64,000 nucleotides of DNA, taken from Odobenus rosmarus divergens (lineage: Eukaryota; Chordata; Mammalia; Carnivora; Odobenidae). The stretch spans positions 2,099,819-2,163,818 of the forward strand of contig NW_004450661.1 in the NCBI RefSeq assembly GCF_000321225.1, given 5' to 3'. Numbering within the stretch: position 1 is the first letter of the stretch; every line of letters begins with the position of its first letter. The position numbers and the translations under genes are program-made. The notes below the pieces were generated by a model. The model was not told the DNA's origin and searched no databases. It saw only the letters and a list, made by a program, of their open reading frames with translations. Positions 11,327 to 27,008 of this stretch are shown here, piece by piece.

Positions 11327-14300
11327 AGAATTAGAGAAGCCTCCTATATACCAGGCACTGTGTTCAGCATTTTACATGTATTATTTTATCTTAAGATAGC
11401 AAGCAAACAACTCACTGAATCTTGGGAGATGTAAATAAATCCCCAAGTGGTACCTCTAGGTCTCTCTGCAGGGAATCACAGCAAACTCCATACTGTACTA
11501 CAACATGGACAGACAGATATCTCTGATTGACCTTAGGATTAACCAATCCAACTTAACAATAACCAGCTTACACATCTGGCTATACCACTTATTCATATGG
11601 AAGCATAAATAACCATAAAATATACAGTCAAGCAGGCAGCAAATAGATTAGATGGGAATATATTCTGCTTAAATTTTCATTATCTATATATTCATCCATA
11701 GTTAACTTTAATCCTCTGCCAATTTTCCTGTTCCATAATTTTCAGCTGCCTGTTTCTGGGTGCTCTTAGAAGACAAACAGGTTATAATGTCACTTGAAGA
11801 AAAACACATTTTGAAAGAAAAACCCACCATACAAAAATCACACATAGCATTCTAAAATCAAGAAGAATATGGCCTTTGAATCACCTACTGTTTTTGAAAG
11901 GTCTGTGTTACCACTCCTCCCAGTTCCCTGCTCAGAACCTGTGGGATTTTAAACCATTTCAATTAAGCAACAGAAAACTCAAAATAAAGCGTCACGCCAA
12001 TTGAGCCTACGTACCCACAGCCTTCCCTTAGCTCCTGGCTGGTGAGACAAAAAGCAAACAAATCAAAAAACCATTTTTTTCTGCTGTTAAAAAAAAAAAA
12101 GCTACTTAAGCAATTTTTTTTCAGATGGTAAACCAGAAAACACTGCTAATTTATCAAACCAGTAAGGAATGAGAGGAGAGGCCCCCACTCATGAGGTCTA
12201 ACCCCAAGAGCCCCTGGAACCATAACCTTCCGAGCTGCCACCTCTCAGCCATCCACTGCACTCTATCAGCTGGGCCCCCTGCCTGTGAACTTTCCCAGTT
12301 GGGACTGTGCCATCTAATCTTGATATTCCATTTATGACTCCTGGGATTGATGATATTACCCCACACCTCCCAGATCACGAGAGCCTACTGGTGGGAGGCC
12401 TTTTTCATTTTACTACAGTTCAAGCTCATCTTGAATACCCCCCCCAATTTCTACAGGTAAATCTGTTTAAAGCTGTGTGCTTCTCTCCACCAAACTGAGC
12501 CCAGTGCTTCCTCTAGAAACGTTCCCTGATTAAACACATGCTATTCCGATAGTTTCTTTTCAGGAAATACATATGAATCTTATGCCAAAAATTCATATAG
12601 TCAGGATGCATGGCCTTAGAGCACGTCTCCAGCTGACCAGTTGGGCTTATTGAGGGAGGGAACCTCATACTCCCTGATCTGGTGTTTCCGCATGGAGAAA
12701 CAGATCTCAAAGGAACTCTTGGGTCTTTTCCCTGGATTGGTAATTCAGGAGTTAAGAATTGGACATGTGTAGCTCAACCACTTCTCTTCATCTGCTTTCT
12801 TAGAGATGAATCCGTACACCCACACCCTGCTCTGCTTCGCCATTCTGTAAGTGTTAGGGGAGAAGACAAAAGGGCAGGGGAATGACTGACAGGTGGAGAA
12901 GCCTGCGGTTCTCCAGGGCCACCTGTGTTGGGTGGGGAAGTCCGTCTGATTCTAGGATTCACTTTTAGAAACTTACTTGCACTTTTAGAAAGTTACTTGC
13001 CCAGAGACATAAAGTACATTCTCTAGGATCAGCTTTGCTGGTCATGAAGGGGAAATTTTAACCTCCATTTGTCTGAAGACTGAATCTCTCTCAATTGCTT
13101 CTGATCACAGGCAAGGAAAGAAAGTGCTAAGTGATGTTTCCCTTCCAACCTTAACAGTGGCGGGCTCTTTCCTTAAATAGACCACAATTCACTCTGGGGC
13201 AAGAGATCTGAGGTTTCTCTGTCTCATCACCCTGCACCCCTGTGTAGTGCAATGTTATACATAGGGTCACATGAGGCTATTACATCACTCAACTCCAGAA
13301 GGCGCCATCCTGGAACTGGAAAACTCAACGCCCTTGGTGGGGCAGCTACTCTAGGGATACCTGCTGAGTTCCAAAGAAATAAATTCTACTTCCAGTGTCT
13401 TCAGAGTCACTCAGACCCGTCTCTCTCCCAAAGTAGCATTCCTTACACACTCTAGGAAAGCAAGCAGAATAGGCTTAAATTTTCATTTCTGCAATTCTTT
13501 CAAAGGAGAACATGAATCCCACCTAGGTGGCACAGACTAGTAATTTCAACCTTTTACTCTTAAGAGCAAAGCATTTTTAACTAGTGAAACATTACTCAAA
13601 GTCTCAATATATAAAACAGGTGCTTCAAGTGAACGCAGGCTGCCCAGCGCCTGGAGCCGCACTCACTCAGCTCCTCTTCCACCCCTCTCGATGCCCCCAA
13701 GGATAGTCGGGAGCCCTTTGGCTCCATTCAGATATAGACCTGCCCAGAGGCAGAGGCCGGGGTGGGTGGCCTCCAGGGATCTCCCCAAGAGAGCCCAGAT
13801 GCTGGATTACAATTCATTCCAACAAGATAACAAGAGAGGCATTGCAAGCAGATATTCACATATACAGACAAAAATCAGGAAGACAGGGTTAAAATTCTGC
13901 CTCTGCACCCAAGTGCCTACAGTGGGCAAATCGAGAAAAGCAAGTATTTGATGTCCTGTTTCTGCAAAAAGGACAAAGGGTGAATGATAAATAAAGGAAG
14001 ATCCATGCACAAATCCAGGAAAAACATAGCAAAGGCTGATAGCAAAGGCAGGTGCTGCTGGGAGAGCCGGTCTTTCCTGGCTGAGGATGCCAGTGGAGGG
14101 GCAGCCCCGGGTCAGGCTCCTCCTCCTGCTCACTCTGTGATCTGTGAGTCTCATCCCTTACTAGCTGCCTCGGGTCATGTAGTAATGAACCTGACAACTT
14201 GACGTGGCCATCGGGTGTCACAACCCCAGCAGTCAGATAACAAAAAAAGCAAGGCTCAGGTATACAAGAGATTTTTTTGGCCTCCGTTAGGCTTCTTCCT

Positions 14301-14554
14301 ACACTGGGCCTCCTCCCAGGTACTCTCCGTACCAGGTAGCCAGGTATCCAAGCCATATTCAACAGCAATGGAATTGACCTCCATATCACTGGCTCATGGG
14401 AATGGCTGCAACGTGTTGGGCCATTCAGATGACAGGTCCAGAAACTAGACTAGGGAATGGCAGCCTCCCCTAGGAAACAGACCAGTTGGTCTCAGGGCAC
14501 CTTCACTGAGACAAATGACAAGTCCAGAGAGTCCGAGAGAGCAACAGTGAGAAG

Positions 14555-14730
14555 CAGTGGCCACTGGCCATTAGAACATCTGACTGGGAACCCCAAGTCC
14601 CGGGTTTGAGCCCTATCTCTTAGTTTACCATAAGCCTTGGCCATGTCACCTCCACCTCTTAGAATCGGCTTCCTCATTTGCAAAATGGGGATAATAAACC
14701 TACTTTAGATTCAGTAAAAATATATAGGTG
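14555..14730 (+). mobile_element. MIR fragment
   Basis: Sense MIR core: CTTGGCCATGTCACCTCCAC, CGGCTTCCTCATTTGCAAAA, TGGGGATAATAAACC. Confidence 0.75.
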
Positions 14731-15221
14731 TCTGATACATTCCTCCCTTCCTTTTAAATTTCTCCCCTGTAAGATTGAAATGTTCGATCTTACCTCAGAG
14801 GGGTGTTTGGATGACTTAAAAGAGAATGTATTTCAAGGTGTTAAATGAAACTCCAGAGCTGCTTCTACCTGTTCTGAGGAAGAGCACCAGTCTCAGACAT
14901 GGGCGGGAAGCTAGAAAAATCAATGCCTAAGCTTCAACTTAATTAAAATGTGATGGAAGACCAAAACAAAACACAAAACCTAAATAAATGGAGCTATGTT
15001 GTTTGTAGATGAGAAGATTCAATTTTGTAACATGTCAAACCACTCCATTTAATATATAAATTTAATGCAATTTAAATCAGAATCTCAATTGTTCTTTTTT
15101 GTTTGTTTTTCTCAGTTTGATGAATTGAAATTCAATTCAAGTAGAAAAATACAGGTAGAAGAATAGACAAGAAATCTTTGAAATTTTTTGAAAGAAAAAT
15201 AATAACAAGGACTATCTCCCA

Positions 15222-15635
15222 CAGTTAACCCTTGAACAAAACACCTTTGAGTGGTGCATGTCCACTTATACACGGATTTTTTTTTCTTTTTAGAAAGAGA
15301 ATTTTATTTGGAATGAAAATACAGAGCCTGTCCCTCTCACTTCCTCCAGGGAACACGGATTTTTTTCAATAAATACAGTACTGTAAATGTATTTTCTCTT
15401 CCTTATGATTTTCCTTGTAGCATTTTCTTTTCTCTAGCTTTCTTTAAGAATACAGTGTATAATACATATAACATCCAAAATATGTGCTAACTATTTATGT
15501 TATTCGTAAGGCTTCCAGTCAATGGTAGACTATGAGTCGTTACGTTTTGGGGGACTCAAAAGTTATACCTAGACTTTCAGCTGCAAGGGTGGGGGGGCTG
15601 ACACCCTTAACCTTGCCTTGTTCAAAGGTCGACTG
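15222..15635 (+). mobile_element. Tigger2/MER28-like DNA transposon relic
   Basis: Ends are inverted repeats: CAGTTAACCCTTGAACAAAA on the left and, on the right, the complement-like CCTTGTTCAAAGGTCGACTG. The interior (GTCCACTTATACACGGATTT and AATACAGTACTGTAAATG) is of the Tigger2/MER28 non-autonomous type as I remember it. It is interrupted at 15284-15352 by a mini-retrocopy. There is no transposase ORF. Confidence 0.7.
15284..15352 (-). pseudogene. Mini-retrocopy of an mRNA 3' end
   Basis: About 70 bp that, read on the minus strand, end in an AATAAA signal (CCAAATAAAATTCTC) followed 10-15 nt later by a poly-A run (plus-strand T9). It is bounded by a direct repeat of the host, ACACGGATTTTTTT, at 15270-15283 and 15353-15366. 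The signature is that of an L1-mobilised, severely 5'-truncated cDNA. I do not recognise the parent mRNA. Confidence 0.7.
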
Positions 15636-15679
15636 TCCAATGACTAAGAGCCATTGGCACCGGCCCTAAAACAAACAAC

Positions 15680-15855
15680 AATGAAAACAACAATATCATT
15701 TATTAAGTGCTTACAGTGGGGTCCAGTCCTGACACATTATGGCTAACTTCTCACAGCAACTCTGTGAGATGGAATTGCGACTGCATTATCCCCCATTTTA
15801 AATATGGGAAACCCCAGTGGGACAGCATTTTAATCAAATTCACATAGCTAATAAG
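15680..15855 (-). mobile_element. MIR fragment
   Basis: Antisense MIR 3' pattern: ATTTATTAAGTGCTTACAGT, CTCACAGCAACTCTGTGAGA, then CCCATTTTAAATATGGGAAA. Confidence 0.7.
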
Positions 15856-16025
15856 TTACAAAAGGACTCCTAGAAAAGGAGAGAGAAACAAGCTCATGAA
15901 TGTGTGAGAATCTAGCATCTAAGAAAAGGACATTTCAAATTAGAAGGGGAGAGCTAGATTCTTTCATACATTGTACTGGGACAACTACATAAGCAATGTG
16001 GAAAATAACAAATTCCAAATGGTTT

Positions 16026-16243
16026 GTTTTATTTATTTTTTATTTATTTATTTATTTTTAAGATTTTATTTATTTGACAGAGAAAGACACAGCAAAAGAG
16101 GGAACACAAGCAGGGGGAGTGGGAAAGGGAGAAACAGGCTCCCCGTCGAGCAGGAAGCCCAATGCGGGGCTCGATTTCAGGACCTGGGATTGTGACCTGA
16201 GCCGAAGGCAGACGCTTAACCCACTGAGCCACCCAGGCACCCC
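16026..16243 (-). mobile_element. CanSINE, antisense
   Basis: (TTTA)n/poly-T left end and GAGCCACCCAGGCACCCC right end. Short target repeat TGGTTT on both sides. Confidence 0.95.
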
Positions 16244-16400
16244 TGGTTTAATGTTTTAAATATCCTAACACAGCTCTAAACATACCAGAAGGAAAAAAAT
16301 GGAAGACTATTTTCATTATTTAGGTAAAAAGACGAGCTTCCCAAACATTATATAAAGTTCAGAACTATAAAGAAGAACGCTGCCATGATTTTTTTTGACT

Positions 16401-16593
16401 TTTTTTTTTAAGATTTTATTTATTTGACAGAGAGAGACACAGGGAGAGAGGGAATACAAGCAGGGGGAGTGGGAGAGGGAGAAGCAGGCTTCCCGCAGAG
16501 CAGGGAGCCCGATCAGGGGCTTGATCCCAGCACCCTGGGATCATGACCTGAGCCGAAGGCAGATGCTTAACGACTGAGCCACCCAGGCACCCC
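16401..16593 (-). mobile_element. CanSINE, antisense
   Basis: Poly-T then AAGATTTTATTTATTTGACA, ending GAGCCACCCAGGCACCCC. TGACTTT repeats on both sides. Confidence 0.95.
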
Positions 16594-16744
16594 TGACTTT
16601 ATAAATGGTATTTAGAAAGTCTAATTAAAAAGAAAGACATTTCAAATAAAAATATTTTTCAACATAGAACCAATATCCCTTACATATAAATAGCTCCTAG
16701 CACTGAATAAGTAAAAGACAATCCTTTAGGAAAATGGGCAAAAT

Positions 16745-16868
16745 ATGTTGGTTTTCCTATTAGATTCGTCTCCACAACTAGACTGTAACCTCCTCAAAGG
16801 TAGAGTCAGTTTCTTATATCTGGATCTCTTTGGCTCAAACTCATAGGCCTACGGTAGGTAATTAATAA
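16745..16868 (+). mobile_element. L2 3' end fragment
   Basis: AGACTGTAACCTCCTCAAAG and AATTAATAAGTATTTGGCTG match the terminal L2 pattern (gene-end tail with no poly-A). Confidence 0.6.
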
Positions 16869-18689
16869 GTATTTGGCTGGCAGCTTTTCCTTGCTGGCTT
16901 GGCACAACTGCAGAAGAAGCCTTTTCCTGAACTTCTTTGATGTAGAAGCTGATCCAGAGGTCCCAAACAAGAGGTTTGGACGCCATGACACAAATTGTGG
17001 AGTCAGTCACATGCCGTGGAGTGTTACCCAGAGAGTGTCCTGCTTTCACTGAGCTGATACTTCATGATTTTCTTGTTTGAAAAATGGAAAAACTAACTGA
17101 CTAGCACAAGAATGACCACCTAAATATTTACTGAATGAGTTCAATAATGATGACTGTTACTGATGTATGAAAATTATCTAACCTACTGAGAATGAGTTAA
17201 GAAATGATAGGAAACACATAGCACTACTAAAATGCCCAGGTTTATTCATCAGACTGGCCGATAGAAAGAAACCTTTCAAATCATCCCTCTTTCAAGATAC
17301 ATAATAGCATACCACACACTCATTCCAAAGCACACCAGGAAGCCTTCTGCTAATTACTCCCAACTCCCCAAAACTGGGACAAACATTAATTCTTATCAAG
17401 AAAAGATTCTTTCTATAAAGTTGTCCTTGCAAATACTACTAAAGAATGGGAGAGGGGAAAAGCCAATATATTAAGAGTTTATTAAAAAAAATCAATAAGA
17501 AAATCACCAGAATTAAATAGAAGATATGAGCAAAGAATCTGAACAATTAACATAAAAAGGATAATTTTAAATGGATAGTAAATAGGAAAAAGTACTTCAG
17601 TCTCACTAGCATTAAAAATACTCATTAAACAACAAAAAAAGTTTAATTGGAGGCAATTTGATCATTTGAAAGTTCTACTGTTCAGTGCTGGTGCAGTGCA
17701 ATCAGTCAGATGCTAGAAACCTGCAAGTGAACTTGGGAATGGGTTCAATTCTGAAACACTGGCAAAACATCTCAGGAACCTCAGTTCATGTTCTCTGACA
17801 TGGTAATTCTCAACTTCTAGGAAATATTTCAGAATGCCAACAAATATCTTTACATGAAGATACTCCCCTCATAAATATCCAACAGTGGAGGAAGTACTAA
17901 TGAATTATTTCTAAATTATAGTTATGGGGAATTTTAATGAGGAGGATATTTTTATGATAAAAGATTAAATACATCTACGACTTCAAGTTGCATACACATC
18001 AAAATCTCAATTATGTAACATGTGCAGGACAAAACCTAAAAGGAAACCAAAAAGTTTATAGCATAGTAAAATTGCTCTGAGTCTTTGGGGTGATTGTTTT
18101 CCTTCCCATGTTCATGTATTCTCCGTAGTAAAAATGATTCAATTTAGAAATCCGAGAAAAAAATAAAAATTCTTTTAGATGATGACATTTCACATTTTAA
18201 AATCTCAACAGAAGTGCCTTTGCCCCATGGGACTCTATACAGCTTCAAAATGCTGAACGTTTCAGCCTATTGAACTAGATGTTTTGAAAGTAGCAGCAAA
18301 CTCTGCCTCCTCCCTCCCTCCTCCCGCCCACATCTGTGCAGTCGGCTCCTCAGGGGCATCACCGGCCAGTTGGGCCCCACACCGCTCCCACTTCGGCCCT
18401 GAGGCCCTCGCTCTGAACCACACGCTTCTCTTGCACTCATCTGTTTCTTGGTAACTGCCAAGTTCCTTCCAAAGTCACTCAACAAACATTCACCGAGCAC
18501 CTGTGCGATGCCGGGCTCTGTGCTAGATACTTGGCATGTTTTCCTTCCGTCCAGACAAGGAGCTCCTGACGGGAAACATGATGCTTCCTGCTTCCTGGGC
18601 ACTGCCTGGGGCTCGGCAGACTGAGGGGAGAGCCAGTCAGTAGGCACTACTGACAAAGTCCCCACACTCAGTCCTCCCGGTCCTGGAGG

Positions 18690-19205
18690 AGACATCCCTG
18701 GACATCTCTCCTTCTCAACTGCCTCTGCCCCCTTCCCCCCCAGCAGGCCGCAACCTTATCTTGTCACCAGGTCATTCCTAAGTGGGCCCCTGACCTCCAG
18801 TCTCCTAGGCCTTGTTCCATCTCCTCACTCTACTGGAGTCATCTTTCTAAAATGTAAATCTGATTATATACTTAACGCCCCTCACCCCCACCCTCTTTCC
18901 CGAACACTGCTCTTTTTTTTCTTTTTTAAGATTTTGTTTATTTATTTTACGAGAGAGCCAGAGAGAGCATGAGCAGGGGAGAGGTGGAGGGAGCGAGAGA
19001 AGGACAAGCAGACTCCCCACTGAGCAGGGAGCCCGATGCAGGGCTTGATGCCAGGACCCTGAGGTCATGACCTGAGCCGAAGGCAGACGCTCAACGGACT
19101 GAGTCATCCAGGTGCCCCCCAAACAATGTTAAGACAAATTCTAAACTCTTTAATGTGGCTGCATTACTGGCCCTTCCTAATCTCTCCAGCCTCAATGGTC
19201 ACCCC
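18690..19205 (+). mobile_element. L2 LINE fragment, interrupted by CanSINE
   Basis: Late L2 sequence: CTTTCTAAAATGTAAATCTG, ATTATATACTTAACGCCCCT, and after the SINE AAATTCTAAACTCTTTAATG, TAATCTCTCCAGCCTCA. Related L2 text resumes at 19530 and 19786, so this is probably one ancient L2. Confidence 0.7.
18911..19118 (-). mobile_element. CanSINE, antisense, inside L2
   Basis: Poly-T with TTTAAGATTTTGTTTATTTA, ending GAGTCATCCAGGTGCCCC. Confidence 0.94.
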
Positions 19206-19374
19206 TTATCGATTTACATATTTATGTAATTACTCCATGAGTTTGGGGGGAGAATTTGCTATGTGTCAGGTGTGCTGGGTGCAAGGGATCTGGCCGTGAA
19301 GGAGACACACCCTGTAGACATGAAGTCAGTCTTCACTATAGCTGCTTTCTGTCCTTGCTACTCAATGTGATACG

Positions 19375-19500
19375 TGCACCTGCGGTGCTGCTCACCTGGG
19401 GGCAGAAGCTCAGACCCTTCCCCAGACCTACTGAAGAGAATGAGTATTGCAACTTGCAGGTGATCTCCTATGCATGTCAAAGTCTGAGAAGCCCTGCTTT
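19375..19500 (-). mobile_element. MER5-like hAT-Charlie fragment
   Basis: Antisense MER5 pattern: CAGACCTACTGAAGAGAATG, GCAACTTGCAGGTGATCTCC, AAAGTCTGAGAAGCCCTGC. Confidence 0.65.
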
Positions 19501-19529
19501 GGGTCTCTTGAAACTTCAGTGCATTTCAT

Positions 19530-19990
19530 CAGCCTGGGCTACTCTTTGCCCTTCCCTCTGCCTAACTCCCACCATCTTCAGTTTCTGCATAAATCTCTGT
19601 CTGGGGGCGCCTGGGTCTGCCTTCGGCTCAGGTCATGGTCCCAGGGTCCTAGGATTGAGCCGCACATCAGGCTCCCTGCTCGGCGGGAAGCTTGCTTCTC
19701 CTTCTCCCACTCCCCCTGCTTGTGTTCCCTCTCTCGCTGTGTCTCTGTCAAATAAATAAATAAAATCTTTAAAAAAAAAAAAAAAGATTTCCTGTCTGCC
19801 CCTTCTCTGACCTCCTAAGTTAGGGCTCAGTAACCCTCTCCAAATGGTGTCTCCATCAAAACACTTAGAGCTAGGTACCGTGGGGCGGATGCTGCCTCAC
19901 CCCTGCTGTAGGGCCAGGGGCTGTGTCTATTTTCATAACTACATCCCTAGCGTAAGCCTGTGTCTGACACAGAGTAGTCAATAAAAAGCA
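19530..19990 (+). mobile_element. L2 3' end (flanks a CanSINE)
   Basis: 19530-19603 (TCCCACCATCTTCAGTTTCT) and 19786-19990 (CCCCTTCTCTGACCTCCTAA; GTGTCTGACACAGAGTAGTC; AATAAAAAG) follow L2 order. They continue the fragment ending at 19205. Confidence 0.7.
19604..19785 (+). mobile_element. CanSINE lacking the A-box region
   Basis: GGGGGCGCCTGGGTCTGCCT joins the first bases straight to the segment after the tRNA A-box; GGCTCAGTCGGTTAAGC is deleted. Tail and poly-A are intact. Near-repeats AAATCTCTGTCT and AGATTTCCTGTCT flank it. Confidence 0.93.
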
Positions 19991-20010
19991 GTTAAAAAAA
20001 AAAAAGCATA

Positions 20011-20203
20011 GCGGTGCCTGGGTGGCTCAGTTGGTTAAGCATCTGCCTTTGGCTCAGGTCATGATCTCGGGGGTCCTGGGATCGAGCCCCTGCATGGGCT
20101 CCCTGCTCAGGGGGGAGTCTGCTTCTCCCTCTGCCTCTGTCCTTCTCCCCCACATGTGCTCTCGCACTCAAATAAATAAATAAAATCTTTTAAAAAAAAA
20201 AAG
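20011..20203 (+). mobile_element. CanSINE
   Basis: Head GCGGTGCCTGGGTGGCTCAG. Inserted at an A-run (AAAAAAGCATA before, AAAAAAGCACA after). Confidence 0.94.
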
Positions 20204-20599
20204 CACAGAATTCAGTATAAATGTAAAAATTGCCAGGCTTAATAAATAATTTAAAGTTTCTAAATTCCTTAGGAAAGGATGGGATTTGGAGGAGTTTGGA
20301 GGCAGTGAACAGGTTCCTAAGAAGAAACCAACACTATCTCATCAATTTCATGCTTCCTGTTTTCCGTGCAGACTTAGCCTTGTATGGAACTCCCACTAGC
20401 CTTCTAGACATCTTTGTGTAAATTAGAAAGAGAAGCTCCTCCCTCAACACAGATGTAATGCTAGGTACGGTGCATGGAGGATTCAGCAAGCAAACTGTAA
20501 GTTGGTTTCCAGTTGCCATCTATGCAGGGAATAACCTCCACAACCATATATGCTGGCCCTGCCTTGTACCCACAGTCTTGGAAGAATGGCCAGGACACT

Positions 20600-20705
20600 G
20601 GAAACCAGGTCCTGGCTCTGCGTGACCTTGAGTAAGGAATTGAACTTCTTATACAATGGGCATAAATAACATCAGCCATGCCAACTTCACGGGGCTTAGA
20701 GAATC
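20600..20705 (+). mobile_element. MIR fragment
   Basis: Sense MIR: GGCTCTGCGTGACCTTGAGT, ATACAATGGGCATAAATAAC, TTCACGGGGCTTAGAGAATC. Confidence 0.65.
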
Positions 20706-21916
20706 AACATTTTAAAATAGAGTGGAGTCCTATCTTCGACAGAGTTTATTTTCTCAAGCCAAAGGGTAAGGTAAAAATCACATATGACCACAATTACTCT
20801 TGAAAATTCTTTACCACCACCCTGGAAGTAGAGCCCCATGCCTAGGCTGTCATGCCCCCCTGGAGACTGGCATGCATCTCTTAATACACCTACTGCAACC
20901 TCAAAGCAGGGAAGAGATGCTCGTTCTTTGGCGGGACATTAGTTGAACCAATTGGCTTACATGTGTGGGCCCTGTCTACCTAAAGTACAGAACTTCAGCT
21001 ATAAGAAGGCATCTTCAGTGCAACAAGACGCTCATAATACAAGGCCTTCAGCCCCGGAGGCAGCTGAGGGAACGGTGGCTTCACCTCCCCCATCACACAC
21101 TTCCTCTGGGGTACATGCTCCCTAAAGGGAATGGCAAGTGAGATCACTGACTCAATTTAAATTAAGTTTCCCCTTCTCTCCCTTGTGTGCCAAACACATA
21201 TAATTTCAGCAAGTTAAATGCACAGTCTAATGAAGCTTGAAAACTCTGAAGCAAAATATAAATGCAAAGCATTATTTTTGTGATACACCTACCCAATTAG
21301 TATGCTGTGTCAAGGGGAAACCCACACTGTTCAGTACGCAAAACTCCCAGCGTGGAAAACCTTGAACTTACTCCATTAGCTCGGGGCACATGGACACAGC
21401 ATCTCCTCCCCATGAAAAGGCCAGTGTGCTCCTGGTAAGAGCTGATGCTCTGGGTTGTGCTCCCCATGGTGGAGGACAAGCACAGAGCCATTTACAGTCT
21501 TTCACCCTGTTCCTCTCCTGCCAAATAGTGGGGTAGGAACTCAACCTACTGGCTGAAGCAGGGAGACGGAGCAAGGCTCCACGCTAGTATGAAAGCTACA
21601 GGACCAACCCTCTTGGATTAGCTGATGTCCCGAGCCAGTCTCTCAGCTCAGCTTCAGCACACGGCACCAAGCAAAGGGTGCTCTCAGCTGCCTGCCCCAA
21701 CACTCCAGACTGAAGACCCAGCTCCTTCCAGATAAAACATGTGCCCTTTGCTTTCCAGAGCAAAATGTATCATTCTGAATGCCACCAAGATAAACACGTA
21801 GCCTCATGGGCCATCTGGGCCACTCTGGAAACATGCTATTGAACCTATGACCTACCATCCAATCCTACATATAAAGAACAGAATGCTTTACAGACAAAAT
21901 GGTTTTTGCTTCTTTT

Positions 21917-22002
21917 GTTTTTTAAGATTTTATTTATTTATTAGAGAGAGAGCAGGAACACACGCAGGGGGATGCTGAAAGACTGAGCCACCCAGGTGCC
22001 CC
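21917..22002 (-). mobile_element. CanSINE with large internal deletion
   Basis: Both ends are present (TTTTTTAAGATTTTATTTAT and GAGCCACCCAGGTGCCCC) but the middle is missing, leaving 86 bp. Confidence 0.88.
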
Positions 22003-22286
22003 AAAACCAAAAACACAGCACTACTGGACATCTCTGCAGCCCCCACTGTGGCCATACACCCCACCGTCCCATACTTCCAACAAAGCTCACCTCCATTCGA
22101 TGGGAAACCTCAGGAGAGAAGTGAGTTTTATACCTGTGTATGGCTATTGACCAAAATCCTTCATTAACATGCTTAGTGGAAGTAACTGTAGCCAAAACAA
22201 ATACAAATGCACAATCCACTCTGAATTATTAATACCATCTCTGACAGAAAACTAAGGTCATCAGGAGAAGAAAATTTTATTCAGAA

Positions 22287-22420
22287 ACTCTCTTTTTTTA
22301 ATTCCAGTGTAGTAAACATACAGGGTTATATTAGTTTCAGGTGTACAACGAGTGACTCAACAATTCTATACATTACTCAGTGCTCATCAAGACAGGTATA
22401 CTCTTAATCCCTTTCCCCTA
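22287..22420 (-). mobile_element. L1 fragment
   Basis: AATTCCAGTGTAGTAAACAT, TTAGTTTCAGGTGTACAACG and AGTGCTCATCAAGACAGGTA are a recurrent L1 segment. Strand is my best judgement. Confidence 0.6.
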
Positions 22421-22549
22421 ACAGGGCACCTACTGGTGTTACCTGCTGTGCTAGGTACTGTGGAGGACAGATTCAAAGATGATCTGGTCAAAGTCACTGT
22501 CCCATGGTCTTCCTTTCCCCCAAGAAGGCTTAAAGTCTATAAGTATCAT

Positions 22550-22745
22550 GGGGCGCCTGGGTGGCTCAGTCGTTAAGCGTCTGCCTTCAGCTCAGGTCAT
22601 GATCCCAGGGTCCGGCGATCCGAGCCCCACATCGGGCTCCCTGCTCTGCAGGAAGCCTGCTCCTCCCTCTCCCCACTCCCCCTGCTTGTGTTCCCTCTCT
22701 CGCTGTCTCTCTCTGTGTCAAATAAATAAAATCTTTTAAAAAAAA
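22550..22745 (+). mobile_element. CanSINE
   Basis: Complete. Target-site duplication AAAGTCTATAAGTATC at 22532-22547 and 22743-22758. Confidence 0.96.
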
Positions 22746-22840
22746 GTCTATAAGTATCTTCAGCTAGCAGCTCATCATAAGTAAACCAATAGGAAAAACT
22801 TTACCTTGGTAGAAAAAGAGATGAAGAAGTTGTTTGTTTG

Positions 22841-22949
22841 TTTTTTTAAGATTTTATTTTTAAGTAATCTCTACACCCAACGTCGGGCTCAAACTTACAA
22901 CCTCAAGATCAAGAGTCACATGCTCTACCAACTGGGCCAGCCAGGTGCC
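22841..22949 (-). mobile_element. Older CanSINE subfamily, antisense, short
   Basis: TTTTTTTAAGATTTTATTTT, AAGTAATCTCTACACCCAAC, ending CCAGCCAGGTGCC. More diverged and a different body from the main family. Confidence 0.85.
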
Positions 22950-22972
22950 TGGATATCAGGAAATCTTAATTT

Positions 22973-23167
22973 GGGGCGCCTGGGTGGCTCAGTCAGTTAA
23001 GAATCTGCCTTCGGCTCAGGTCATGATCCCGGGGTCCTGGGATGGAGGCCCGCATCAGGCTCCTTGCTCAGCGGGGAGACTGCTTCTTCCTCTCCCTCTG
23101 CCCCCGACTTGTGCTATCTCTCTCTCTCTCAAATAAATAAATAAAATCTTTAAAAAAGAAAAAAAAA
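22973..23167 (+). mobile_element. CanSINE, 209 bp from exon 3 donor side
   Basis: Complete. Inserted at AATCTTAATT (before) and AGTCTTAATT (after). Confidence 0.95.
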
Positions 23168-23307
23168 GTCTTAATTGGTTGGTGACAAGTTCACGTGTTC
23201 CATAAGGAACAGCGTAACTCAGCAATCCACACCATTTATCCCAACGTACACAATAGCCTCACGTGACCACATTTAGCTAATGCGGGAGAAGAAGATCCAA
23301 GACATCA

Positions 23308-27008
<3,701 letters not shown>

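Larger units (their letters stand above)
14940..18175 (+). mobile_element. Old L1 (L1M-type), broken by later insertions
   Basis: Sense fragments of late ORF2 and 3' UTR of an old LINE-1 can be followed in order. 14940-15221 has ATTTAATGCAATTTAAATCA. 15860-16735 has ACATTTCAAATTAGAAGGGG, TGTACTGGGACAACTACATA and ATGGGCAAAATATG. 17400-18175 has TGGTAATTCTCAACTTCTAG and a 3' tail. The Tigger-like element, two CanSINEs, a MIR and an L2 piece lie between. Whether this is one element or two related ones is inference. Confidence 0.6.

Noticed and set aside
13889..14389. 166-codon minus-strand open frame in intron 3
   Set aside because: No family resemblance, no plausible splice or promoter context, and an overlapping open frame on the other strand. 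Length is within chance for 64 kb.
19256..19759. 167-codon plus-strand open frame
   Set aside because: It runs through MER5-like, L2 and CanSINE sequence, so the protein is a chance translation of repeats.
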